Source: JBFXAM01 sp050184295
Lineage (GTDB): Bacteria > Planctomycetota > Phycisphaerae > UBA1845 > Fen-1342
Length of the DNA stretch: 24,008 bases
Direction: 5' to 3'
Assembly: GCA_050184295.1 (NCBI GenBank)
Contig: JBFXAM010000068.1
Location: forward strand, 1-24,008
Shown here: piece by piece, positions 16,743 to 23,707 of the stretch
How positions within the stretch are numbered: the stretch's first letter is position 1
Layout of the letters: each line of letters opens with the position of its first letter
Program-made: the position numbers and the translations under genes
Notes under the pieces: generated by a model
The model's input: only the letters and a program-made list of their open reading frames with translations
Told to the model about the DNA's origin: nothing
The model's database searches: none

Positions 16743-17492
16743 CTACCGACGACGGAGAGCCGCAACGCCCGCCAGCAGCAGCAGCGCAAGCGAACCCGGC
16801 TCCGGCGTGACGATGAAGGTCGTCGTTCCGCTCGCCAGATCGCGCGGCGTCAACGAGAAGAAGACCTGCGAACTGATGTCGCTGACGAGGCCGGCGATCG
16901 GACGGAATCCATCGTTGGCTGGAACCGTGTTGCTCCCGAACGGTGGGGCCACGACCAGCGGAACCAGATTCGAGAATTCGGTACCGGCCGGCGCGAAGCC
17001 GTTGTAGTAGGCGGTGTAAACGTTGCCGCCGGTGCCCATGCCAGTGACCGTCGCGCCGTTTCCGCCGAATGCGTCGGTGGCCGTAATGGCGGCGCTGGCG
17101 AACCCGTCGGGGTTGTTCACCGGGGGCATCAGCGTGATCAGCGAGGAGGAGAGCTTGAAGATCGTGGTGTTGGCGCCAGCCTGCACCGAGAAGCCGAAGT
17201 TGACCGACGGATCGGCGTCAAACGTAAGCTCCGCTCGCTCGAGCGTGGCGATCCAGTTCTGGTTGTTTTCGTCGACGATTGGAATCGGAGAGTCGGAGCG
17301 CCACCGCCAGACGCCGTCCGAAGGATCGTAGCCGATCTCGTCGGAATCGACGGCGAACACGCCGCTGCCGTCCGAGTTCAGCGCCTCAACCTGGAAAATC
17401 GTCCCGGCGTGCGCGGCAACTCCCGCGGCGAGACCCGAGACGACCAGCGCGACGAATGCGCGAGAACTAGCTGCTGAAATGAGCTTGCGCAT
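16743..17492 (-). CDS. PEP-CTERM protein, paralogue of its two neighbours
   Basis: A 249-residue exported protein: signal peptide about 1-29, then a core of about 195 residues. The core contains SDEIGYDPSDGVWRW, VNFGFSVQAGANTTIFKLSS, YYNGFAPAGTEFSNLV and DISSQVFFSLTPRDLASGTT. The C-terminus is a PEP-CTERM signal, TPEPGSLALLLLAGVAAL plus RRR. The core is clearly homologous to the products of 17792-18553 and 15617-16540. Such proteins are exported and then processed by an exosortase; their roles are mostly unknown, with extracellular matrix or surface display suggested in other bacteria. ATG 17492 is preferred. GTG 17501, three codons earlier in the same frame, is the alternative. A promoter with an AT-rich upstream element lies at 17562-17591. 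The gap to the next gene downstream is 202 nt. Confidence 0.87.
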   Translation of the reverse strand: MRKLISAASSRAFVALVVSGLAAGVAAHAGTIFQVEALNSDGSGVFAVDSDEIGYDPSDGVWRWRSDSPIPIVDENNQNWIATLERAELTFDADPSVNFGFSVQAGANTTIFKLSSSLITLMPPVNNPDGFASAAITATDAFGGNGATVTGMGTGGNVYTAYYNGFAPAGTEFSNLVPLVVAPPFGSNTVPANDGFRPIAGLVSDISSQVFFSLTPRDLASGTTTFIVTPEPGSLALLLLAGVAALRRR

Positions 17493-17511
17493 AGCCTCCA
17501 CCCTCTCCTCT
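17493..17511 (-). promoter_or_regulatory. Conserved ribosome-binding leader (copy 1)
   Basis: The minus-strand leader AGAGGAGAGG, a variable base, TGG, a variable base and GGCT runs straight into ATG 17492. The upstream paralogue carries the same sequence at 18554-18572; counting the ATG, 20 of 22 bases agree. Both leaders contain an in-frame start codon three codons before the ATG. Confidence 0.6.
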
Positions 17512-17561
17512 TCCTATGCCCAGACACAGTTGTACCGTGTTCCGGATAAGCGACAGAGGGG

Positions 17562-17591
17562 ATACTAGGCTATCCGCGCCGCAGTAGTCAA
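17562..17591 (-). promoter_or_regulatory. Sigma70-type promoter with AT-rich UP-like element
   Basis: On the minus strand TTGACT (17586-17591, 5 of 6) and TAGTAT (17562-17567, 4 of 6) are 18 nt apart. Immediately upstream lies GAATAAAAATTC (about 17594-17605), a striking A/T block in this GC-rich DNA, resembling an UP element. A short palindrome, GGATA (17560-17564) and TATCC (17571-17575), overlaps the -10 and could be an operator. The leader to ATG 17492 would be about 60 nt. Confidence 0.6.
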
Positions 17592-17663
17592 GCAGAATTT
17601 TTATTCGCCGCGCGGATTCGCCCCGGTAGGGCGAGCCGCGGCCGCCTCTCGCAAACTTCGCCG

Positions 17664-17700
17664 CACCCCGCGGAGCGCTCGAACCGCGCTCCGCGGTGTG
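17664..17700 (-). terminator. Strong hairpin between two PEP-CTERM genes
   Basis: CCGCGGAGCGC (17668-17678) and GCGCTCCGCGG (17686-17696) form a perfect 11-bp stem with a 7-nt loop. After one mismatch it is extended by CAC (17664-17666) and GTG (17698-17700). It lies about 95 nt downstream of the stop of the 17792-18553 gene and upstream of the next promoter, so a terminator role is likely. A T-tract is almost absent (GTTTG only). Confidence 0.5.
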
Positions 17701-17719
17701 CTGCAAGCTCATTATCTAC

Positions 17720-17781
17720 GAGAGACTTATCGCGGCCGCCGAGAGGGTGTGTCGCTTACCCGTTGCGGCCGAAAGTCTCTC
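17720..17781 (-). repeat. Second long stem-loop just after the PEP-CTERM gene stop
   Basis: GAGAGACTT (17720-17728) pairs with AAGTCTCTC (17773-17781). Inside that, CGGCCGC (17733-17739) nearly pairs with GCGGCCG (17765-17771), leaving a loop of about 25 nt. It begins 10 nt past the stop codon of the 17792-18553 gene. It could be an mRNA 3' end structure or part of a small mobile or regulatory element. Confidence 0.5.
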
Positions 17782-17791
17782 CGCTGCCGGC

Positions 17792-18553
17792 CTATCGCCG
17801 GCGCGCGAATCCCACGAACGCCAATCCCAGCAGCGCCAGCGATGCCGGCTCCGGAATCACCGCGTACGTCGTCGTCCCGCTCGCGATGTCCCCGGGCGTC
17901 ACCGAGAACTTCAATTGAGCGCTCATGTCGTTCACGGTAGTATTCAGGTTGGTCAGCCCCGTGTTCATCGGCATCGAGTTGCTGCCGTTGGGCGGCGCCA
18001 CGATCGTGTCGACCAGCTCGGCGAACGTCGTGCCGTTCGGGACGAAACCGTTGTACTGCGTCAGGTACGCCCTGCCACTCGGCAAACCGCCCATCAGCGT
18101 GGCGCCCTGGCCGGGAGGCGTGTCCGACACCGTGAGCGCGCCGCCCGCGACCGCTTGCGCGTTCGGGATCGGGCTGAAACTCAGCAGCGGCGAATTGATC
18201 GTGAACATCGTGGGGTTCGCGCCGCCGCCGGAAAGAACCGAGAAGCCGAGACTGATACTGGGGTCGAGCCCGTCGAACACGCAGAACACGTTGCCGCTGG
18301 TGAGCGTCGCGATCTCGTCGCCGGAGCCGTTGGTGATCGCCGTCGCCCCGGGCAGGAACCAGGTGAACGTGTCCGGTTCGAGCGTGCCGTCGCCGACGAA
18401 GAACTGCAACGTCCCACTGCCGAGATCGTTCGTCGCCGTGATCTCGAAGATCACGTTCGACACATCGGCGTTTGCAAAGGAGGTCCCGAGCGCCAGCGCG
18501 GCGGCTGTGCCGAGCGCGGACGCAAACCGTCGCAGACGTGAAAACTGAACCAT
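17792..18553 (-). CDS. PEP-CTERM protein, first of three paralogues
   Basis: A 253-residue exported protein. After the signal peptide (about 1-29, ALGTAAALALGTSFANA) comes a core of about 195 residues. It contains FEITATNDLGSGTLQFF, ISLGFSVLSGGGANPTMFTI, YNGFVPNGTTFAELVDTIVA and DMSAQLKFSVTPGDIASGTT. It ends in a PEP-CTERM signal, IPEPASLALLGLAFVGFA plus RRR. The last 80 residues before the signal align almost without gaps with the product of 16743-17492. Function is unknown. The start could be ATG 18553 or the in-frame ATG 18562 just upstream. I prefer 18553 because its spacing from the GAGG site is normal and its paralogue matches. A much longer frame start at 18718 adds Arg/Ser-rich sequence ahead of the signal and was rejected. 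Confidence 0.87.
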   Translation of the reverse strand: MVQFSRLRRFASALGTAAALALGTSFANADVSNVIFEITATNDLGSGTLQFFVGDGTLEPDTFTWFLPGATAITNGSGDEIATLTSGNVFCVFDGLDPSISLGFSVLSGGGANPTMFTINSPLLSFSPIPNAQAVAGGALTVSDTPPGQGATLMGGLPSGRAYLTQYNGFVPNGTTFAELVDTIVAPPNGSNSMPMNTGLTNLNTTVNDMSAQLKFSVTPGDIASGTTTYAVIPEPASLALLGLAFVGFARRR

Positions 18554-18572
18554 AGCCGCCATCCTCTCCTCT
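18554..18572 (-). promoter_or_regulatory. Conserved ribosome-binding leader (copy 2)
   Basis: This is the counterpart of the leader at 17493-17511: AGAGGAGAGG, TGG and GGCT in the same order before ATG 18553, with a CTGGG block a few bases further upstream in both. Confidence 0.6.
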
Positions 18573-18954
18573 ACCCCCAGGGTCAGAAACCTCCGGACCG
18601 GGGTCGGCGGGTCAGGGGCGCTTTGCGCTGATCCCGACTCGCTGTTCCATCCGAAGCGATCCGCTGTTAATATCGAAGAGACTGCGCGCACACTGCGCCG
18701 AAGGAAACCGCGTTTCACGGGCCGGCGTTCCCGCCGTTCATGAATGCGCAGCGCGCGACAATCTCCTCACTCCACAAGGCAGATGGTAAAGCCTCGTCGC
18801 GAACAAGTCAATGCTGTTACGACCGAGAAGCCGCGCACCGTCCCGCGCCTCTGCGGGGCGCCGCTCCGGACGTGCGTCGCGCTCGCCGCGCGGGCGCGGC
18901 GCGCAGCGCCGCACGTGCGTGCTGGATTGTCTGCAACCCATTTTATAATAAGAA
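18573..18954. other. Intergenic region upstream of the paralogue cluster
   Basis: I see no supported gene. A plus-strand frame of about 70 codons (18740-18958) has composition typical of chance frames here. Points of note are an AT-rich island TTTTATAATAA (18941-18951) containing a perfect TATAAT without a matching -35, and CGCCGCGC/GCGCGGCG (18884-18901), an 8-bp near-continuous palindrome. The sequence GATATTAAC (minus strand, near 18670) is the only -10-like candidate for the paralogue gene. I could not find a convincing -35 for it. Confidence 0.3.
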
Positions 18955-20064
18955 CTAACGTCGAGGCTGCGCAAAGCCGCTGGCAGCCGTCGGGACCGCG
19001 CGTACGCCGACCCGACGCCGACCCGCCAGCGCCAGAACCCGCTCCCAATTCGCCAGTGTGATCCCCAGCAGAATCAGCGCCGCTCCCAGGCCGAGCCAGC
19101 GCGTCATCGGCTCGTGCCGCCAGAAGTAGCCGGCAATCACCGCCACGATCGGCGATGCGTTCACGCTCACCGCGATCCGATTCACGTCGATCCGCGCGAT
19201 CGCGATCGACCACAGCAGGTAGTTGACGTAGCTGGTCAGCACCGTGATGAACAGAAAGCCCGCGAGCGCCCGCGCGCTCAGCGCCGTGACGATGAAGCGC
19301 TGGCCGTCCACCAGCACAACGGGCGAGTACATCACCGCACCCAGCAGCATCACGATCGTCACGCTCCGCAGCGAGCCGTACTTCGTCGACAACGGCACGA
19401 TCGCCAGCGTGAACATCGCCCAGCTCAGCACGGCGAAAAACAGCAGGACGTCGCCCGCGAACATCTGCCGCGACTGGGCCGCCGCCAGGCTCTCCCACGC
19501 GATCACCGCGGCGCCCGCGAACGCGAGGAGCGCCGCCGTCGCCAATCGCAGGCCGAGCACGGCGCGCCCGAGCAGGAGCGTGAGCAGGTAGGTCAGCACC
19601 GGGTTCATCGCGTAGAACAGCCCGGCGTGCGACGTGCTCGAGAGCTGCACCCCGGTGAGATAGCACGCCTGGTTGACCGGCACGCACAGAAACGCCGCGA
19701 ACGCAAAGGTCGCATAGTCGCGCGGCGCGATCGGCGTTTTTTCCGCGGCGCTGCGGTCGCCGCGCAGCGCCCGCGTCAGCGTCAGCAGCAACGACGCGAT
19801 CGCGAAGCGCGCGAATCCCGCCGTCAGCGGCGGCAGTTCGTCGAGCGCGTCCTTCGCCGCCGCCGGTGTGAACCCGGCGATCAGCACGAAAATCGTCAGC
19901 AGCACGAAGTTCGCAGCCGCCGAGCCCTGCGGCGGGGAAGCCGGCGGGCCGCGGTCGTCCGGTGGCGCGGGCGGGACTTCGGCGCACGACGAGTCCGTCG
20001 GAACCGGGCCGATCTCGGCTGCGTCACGCACCCGGGGCAAACTGCGTCTCGCACAGGGAGACAT
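18955..20064 (-). CDS. EamA/DMT family transporter
   Basis: An inner-membrane protein of up to 369 residues with ten predicted transmembrane segments (about 52-345) arranged as two EamA repeats. The first repeat is seen in IFVLIAGFTPAAAKDALDEL, FARFAIASLLLTLTR and GVQLSSTSHAGLFYAMNPVL. The second is seen in GDVLLFFAVLSWAMFTLAIV and IDVNRIAVSVNASPIVAVIA. The family exports or imports metabolites such as amino acids or nucleotides; the substrate cannot be told. The start is uncertain. ATG 20064 overlaps the ABC exporter gene by 41 nt. GTG 20031 would overlap it by 8 nt. Neither has a good SD, so translational coupling to the exporter is plausible. The first 50 residues are Pro/Ala-rich and unlikely to be conserved. 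Confidence 0.88.
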   Translation of the reverse strand: MSPCARRSLPRVRDAAEIGPVPTDSSCAEVPPAPPDDRGPPASPPQGSAAANFVLLTIFVLIAGFTPAAAKDALDELPPLTAGFARFAIASLLLTLTRALRGDRSAAEKTPIAPRDYATFAFAAFLCVPVNQACYLTGVQLSSTSHAGLFYAMNPVLTYLLTLLLGRAVLGLRLATAALLAFAGAAVIAWESLAAAQSRQMFAGDVLLFFAVLSWAMFTLAIVPLSTKYGSLRSVTIVMLLGAVMYSPVVLVDGQRFIVTALSARALAGFLFITVLTSYVNYLLWSIAIARIDVNRIAVSVNASPIVAVIAGYFWRHEPMTRWLGLGAALILLGITLANWERVLALAGRRRVGVRAVPTAASGFAQPRR

Positions 20065-22171
20065 AGAAGGGCGAAGTCGTCAGCAGCTCGTCGTGCCGCC
20101 CGACCGCCACCACGCGGCCCTCGTTGAGCACGACGATGGTGTCGGCGCGCGCGATCGTGCTGAAGCGGTGCGCGATCACAAAGGTGGTCCGTCCGCGCAT
20201 CACGTCGTCCATCGCTTCCTGAATCCGCCGCTCCGACTCCGTGTCGATCTGGCTGGTCGCCTCGTCGAGCACGAGGATCGGCGGGTCGCGCAGGATCGCG
20301 CGCGCCAGCGCGATCCGCTGGCGCTGCCCGCCGGACAGGGTCCGCTGATTGATCTGCGCGTCGTAGCCGAGCGACGTGTGCCCGTTGTCCTCGACGCGCA
20401 GCTCGCGGACGAAGTCCTCGATGTGCGCCATGCGCGCGGCGCGCTCCACAACCTCCGGCGCGACGCCGTTCGCGCCGTACGCAATGTTCTCGCGCACCGT
20501 GCCGCTGAAAATGATGGCGTCCTGCGTCACCAGTCCGATCAGGTTCCGCAGGGTCTCAAGCGGAACCTCGGCGATCGGCTGGTCGTCGATCAGGATGCGA
20601 CCCGCGGTCGGCTCGAAGAACCGCAGCAGCAGCGACACGAGCGTCGTCTTGCCGCAGCCGTTCGGACCGACCAGCGCGACCACCTGCCCTTTCTCGACCG
20701 TCAGGTCGACGTCCGAGAGCACGGCCCGCCGAACGTTCGACGGATACGCGAACGACACGCCGCGAAATTCGATCGCACGCTCGAACGCCATACGCGTGGG
20801 CGCTGCCGCCCGTTCGCGCGATTCCTCGATTCGCAGGTCGATCAGCTCGAACACGCGCTGCGCCGCGGCCTCGGCCGCCTGAATGCGGTTGTTGACGTTG
20901 CCCATCTTGCGGACCGGGTCGAACACGCCGCCCAGACAGATCACCGCCGTGAAGAACAGGTGCGGCTCGATCTCGCCGTTGAAGACGCGCAACCCGCCAT
21001 AGAGGATGAACCCCGCGACCGCGATGACGGCGATGGTCTCGAGCGCCGGATTGGTGGCGGCGTCGACAATCTCGATGTGCGTCTGGGCGCGCGTCAGGTT
21101 GCGGTCTTCCAACTCGAAGCGCCGGCTCTCGGCCCCCTCCATGTTGTACGCCTTCACCACGCGGATGCCCGCGAGCCGCTCGCCGAGGTGGTCCAGCAGC
21201 CGGCCCCACGACTGCGACGCGCGCCGCTGGGCGCGCTTGACCAGCCGCCCGAAGAAGTGAATCAGCACCGCGCCGAACGGCAGCGCCAGAAGCGCCGCGA
21301 GCAGCAGTTGCCAATCGATCATCAGCGTCAGCGCCAGCACGCCGACCGCCTTCAGCGGCTCGCGAATGACCTTTCCAAAGAGCGTCGAAAGACCCACCTC
21401 CACCTTCGCCACGTCGTTCGCAAAACGCCCCAGCACGTCGCCGTGCGGATGGTTGCTGTGCCACGTGAGCGGCAACCGCAACACATGATCCGCCATCTGC
21501 ACACGCAGATCGTGAATGGCGCGCTGCACCGCGGCCGCGACCAGTCCCTCGTTCACCAGCCGGCAGGCGCCGCCGAGAATCGAGACGATCACCAACCCGC
21601 CCATCACGAGCGCCAGCGTGTTCAGCCGATCCGCCGGCGACTTGCCCGCGGGCAGCGCGTTCGCGATCGCCTCCAGCGACCCCGAATACCACTTCCGCGG
21701 CGCCAGCCGCAGCGTCACCATCCGCGCGTCGCCGTCCTCCGGCTGGATCCGTACGCCCTCCAACCGCTCCGCACCGCAGACCGTGACCCGCTGGAGCACC
21801 GCGTACGACCCCGACCGCTCGTCGCCGACCCCCGCGATGCGCTCGCCCGCGTGTAACTCGCCCGCGTTGGGCGAGTTCGGCCGAACGTGGTTGATCACCA
21901 ACCCCGCCGGGTCGTCCGGGACGTCCGCGGCGATCACCACCCCCAGCCGCCTCTGCGTCTCAACCCGATGAATCCAGTCCGCGAGCGTCTCGTGGTCCGC
22001 AAAGATGACCTTGAGCACCGGCACGACGCTCGAGACACTGAAGGTATAAAAAACGCTGACGCCGACCGCCGCGACAAGACCGATAATGAGAGGGCGTAGA
22101 TGCGGACGGAGATAGCCCATCACCCGCCGAAATGCGGGCACCCAACGTTCCTGCTCAGGCCGCGCCGTCAT
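20024..22171 (-). CDS. ABC exporter (fused permease/ATPase) with PDZ-like insertion
   Basis: A 715-residue MsbA-type half-transporter. The transmembrane domain has TM1 at about 28-57 and TM2 starting near 183; TM3-TM6 end near 420. The ATPase domain (about 468-715) has Walker A GPNGCGKTT (502-510), signature LSGGQ (612-616), Walker B ILVLDE (632-637) and H-loop His668, so it should be active. The oddity is the stretch between TM1 and TM2. It is over 100 residues, where MsbA has a short loop. Residues of about 77-160 read like a PDZ fold: GLVINHVRPNSPNAGELHAG, ERIAGVG, then ARMVTLRLAPR. The domain would lie outside the membrane. MsbA relatives flip lipids or export glycolipids; this substrate is unknown. 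It overlaps the EamA gene and is divergent from a sugar aminotransferase. ATG 22171 has no SD. Confidence 0.93.
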   Translation of the reverse strand: MTARPEQERWVPAFRRVMGYLRPHLRPLIIGLVAAVGVSVFYTFSVSSVVPVLKVIFADHETLADWIHRVETQRRLGVVIAADVPDDPAGLVINHVRPNSPNAGELHAGERIAGVGDERSGSYAVLQRVTVCGAERLEGVRIQPEDGDARMVTLRLAPRKWYSGSLEAIANALPAGKSPADRLNTLALVMGGLVIVSILGGACRLVNEGLVAAAVQRAIHDLRVQMADHVLRLPLTWHSNHPHGDVLGRFANDVAKVEVGLSTLFGKVIREPLKAVGVLALTLMIDWQLLLAALLALPFGAVLIHFFGRLVKRAQRRASQSWGRLLDHLGERLAGIRVVKAYNMEGAESRRFELEDRNLTRAQTHIEIVDAATNPALETIAVIAVAGFILYGGLRVFNGEIEPHLFFTAVICLGGVFDPVRKMGNVNNRIQAAEAAAQRVFELIDLRIEESRERAAAPTRMAFERAIEFRGVSFAYPSNVRRAVLSDVDLTVEKGQVVALVGPNGCGKTTLVSLLLRFFEPTAGRILIDDQPIAEVPLETLRNLIGLVTQDAIIFSGTVRENIAYGANGVAPEVVERAARMAHIEDFVRELRVEDNGHTSLGYDAQINQRTLSGGQRQRIALARAILRDPPILVLDEATSQIDTESERRIQEAMDDVMRGRTTFVIAHRFSTIARADTIVVLNEGRVVAVGRHDELLTTSPFYVSLCETQFAPGA

Positions 22172-22174
22172 GCG

Positions 22175-22189
22175 TCGCTATCATAGCGA
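22175..22189 (-). promoter_or_regulatory. 15-nt palindrome with TATGAT box next to the exporter start
   Basis: TCGCTAT and ATAGCGA flank a single C, forming a perfect odd palindrome 3 nt upstream of ATG 22171. On the minus strand it holds TATGAT (22180-22185), 5 of 6 to the -10 consensus and only 8 nt before the ATG. No good -35 is seen. This would give a nearly leaderless mRNA, which agrees with the missing SD; the palindrome may be an operator. Confidence 0.35.
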
Positions 22190-22380
22190 TCCCCGGCTGC
22201 GTCGGGCAGGCCGCCGAACCGCTTCGCCGGCGTGGACGTATCCGAGGAACGCGCTGCCGCGGCAACGCAAGCAACCGCGCACGACCGCGACGCAGCCGCG
22301 GGATCGACGCCGACGCCGGGCCCCTGCCCCGCCCATCGGCAGCACACGACACTGCGGGGATGAGCCGCTGGAGAACGTTC

Positions 22381-23499
22381 GTGGATCAAGAGATCAGCCT
22401 TTCCGGGGCCGACATCACCGACGCCGAAATCCAATCCGTCGTCGCCGTCCTGCGCTCGCCGTGGCTCAGCCTGGGCCCCAAGGTGCCCGAGTTCGAGCGC
22501 GCGTTCACGCAGCGCCTCGGATGCAAACACGCGATCGCATGTAACAGCGGCACCAGCGGGCTGCATCTCGTGTGGCACGCCCTCGGCGTCGGCCCCGGCG
22601 ACGAAGTCATCACGACCCCGTTCTCGTTCATCGCCTCGAGCAACAGCATCATGTTCGACGGCGGCAAGCCGGTGTTCGTCGACATCGAGCCGGACACCTG
22701 GCAGATCGACCCGGCCCGCATCGAAGCCGCCATCACGCCGCGGACCAAGGCGCTGCTGCCCGTGGACGTGTTCGGTGCGATTCCCGATCTCGACGCGATC
22801 CACGCGATCGCAAAGCGCCACAAGCTGCGCGTGGTCGAGGACTCGTGCGAGGCGCTCGGCACACTGTACAAGTCCCGCCCCGCGGGAACCCTCGCGGACG
22901 CCGGCGTCTTCGGCTTTTACCCCAACAAGCAGATCACGACCGGCGAAGGCGGCATGATCGTCACCGACGACGACCAGATCGCCAACCGCTGCCGCTCGCT
23001 CCGCAACCAGGGCCGCGACCCCGACGCCGGCTGGCTCGCGCACGCGCGGCTCGGTTTCAACTACCGCCTGCCGGACATTAATTGCGCCGTCGGCATCGTG
23101 CAGATGAAGCGGCTCGACGAGATTCTCGCCGCCCGCGCGCGCGTCGCGAACTGGTACCGCGAGCGGCTCGCCGACGAACGCCGCGTCGCGTTTCAACGCA
23201 TCCCCGCCGCCGTCACCCACATGAGCTGGTTCGTGTTCGTGGTGCGGCTGTCCGACGATTACACGCAGGCGCAGCGCGACCGCATCCTCGCGAAGCTGCG
23301 CGAACAGAAGATCGGCTGCAACAACTACTTCACGCCGATTCACCTGCAACCGTTCTATCGCGAGCAGTTCGGCTGCAGGCCCGGCGATTTTCCGATCACC
23401 GAAGCGCTCGCGGCCCGCACGATCGCGCTGCCGTTTCACAATCGGCTGAGTGAGAGCGACGTAGACTACGTCGTCGACGCGTTCCGCAAGCTGCTGTAG
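22381..23499 (+). CDS. DegT/DnrJ/EryC1/StrS family sugar aminotransferase
   Basis: A 372-residue PLP enzyme of fold type I. These enzymes transfer an amino group, usually from glutamate, to a keto sugar nucleotide during surface-glycan or antibiotic sugar synthesis. Visible features are CNSGTSGLHLVWHALGVGPG (54-73), the TPFSFIASSN segment, VVEDSCEALG with Asp154 expected to contact the PLP pyridine, and GFYPNKQITTGEGG with Lys183 as the Schiff-base lysine. GFNYRLPDINCAVG (225-238) is the usual C-terminal-domain entry. I chose GTG 22381 because GGAG lies 7 nt upstream; ATG 22360, seven codons earlier, has no SD. It is divergent from the ABC exporter and is followed by a hairpin. The sequence alone does not fix the sugar; perosamine or 4-amino-sugar synthases are close in type. 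Confidence 0.93.
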   Translation: MDQEISLSGADITDAEIQSVVAVLRSPWLSLGPKVPEFERAFTQRLGCKHAIACNSGTSGLHLVWHALGVGPGDEVITTPFSFIASSNSIMFDGGKPVFVDIEPDTWQIDPARIEAAITPRTKALLPVDVFGAIPDLDAIHAIAKRHKLRVVEDSCEALGTLYKSRPAGTLADAGVFGFYPNKQITTGEGGMIVTDDDQIANRCRSLRNQGRDPDAGWLAHARLGFNYRLPDINCAVGIVQMKRLDEILAARARVANWYRERLADERRVAFQRIPAAVTHMSWFVFVVRLSDDYTQAQRDRILAKLREQKIGCNNYFTPIHLQPFYREQFGCRPGDFPITEALAARTIALPFHNRLSESDVDYVVDAFRKLL

Positions 23500-23522
23500 C
23501 GCGATCCGGCGACGACCAAACC

Positions 23523-23562
23523 GCGCGCCCAGCCGCGCCGCCGGTCACGCCGCTGGGCGCGC
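23523..23562 (+). terminator. GC hairpin after the aminotransferase gene
   Basis: GCGCGCCCAGC (23523-23533) and GCTGGGCGCGC (23552-23562) form a perfect 11-bp stem around an 18-nt loop, 23 nt after the stop codon. There is no T-tract. The gene upstream on this strand and the minus-strand gene to the right converge here. Confidence 0.5.
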
Positions 23563-23683
23563 AGGAGCGCCGCCTTCCCCGCGGTTCGCCCGCCGCGTAC
23601 CGCCGAACGGCGCTGCCGATGTTCACCCGACTGAACGACCTCGCCTCGGCCCTTCGTCCCTGCGTCGCTTCGCCGCTCTTCTC

Positions 23684-23706
23684 TGTTCCCTGTTTCCTGT
23701 TCCCTG
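23684..23706. repeat. Heptanucleotide tandem repeat, three copies
   Basis: TGTTCCC, TGTTTCC and TGTTCCC lie head to tail (23684-23704), followed by a partial TG. They stand directly beside the stop codon of the minus-strand dockerin gene. The unit differs from that at 4004-4026 but has the same length and copy number. Confidence 0.6.
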
Positions 23707-23707
23707 C

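Noticed and set aside
18740..18958. Small plus-strand frame of about 70 codons ahead of the EamA gene stop
   Set aside because: There is no SD. Its composition matches chance frames, and the TATAAT at 18944-18949 lies after it, not before.
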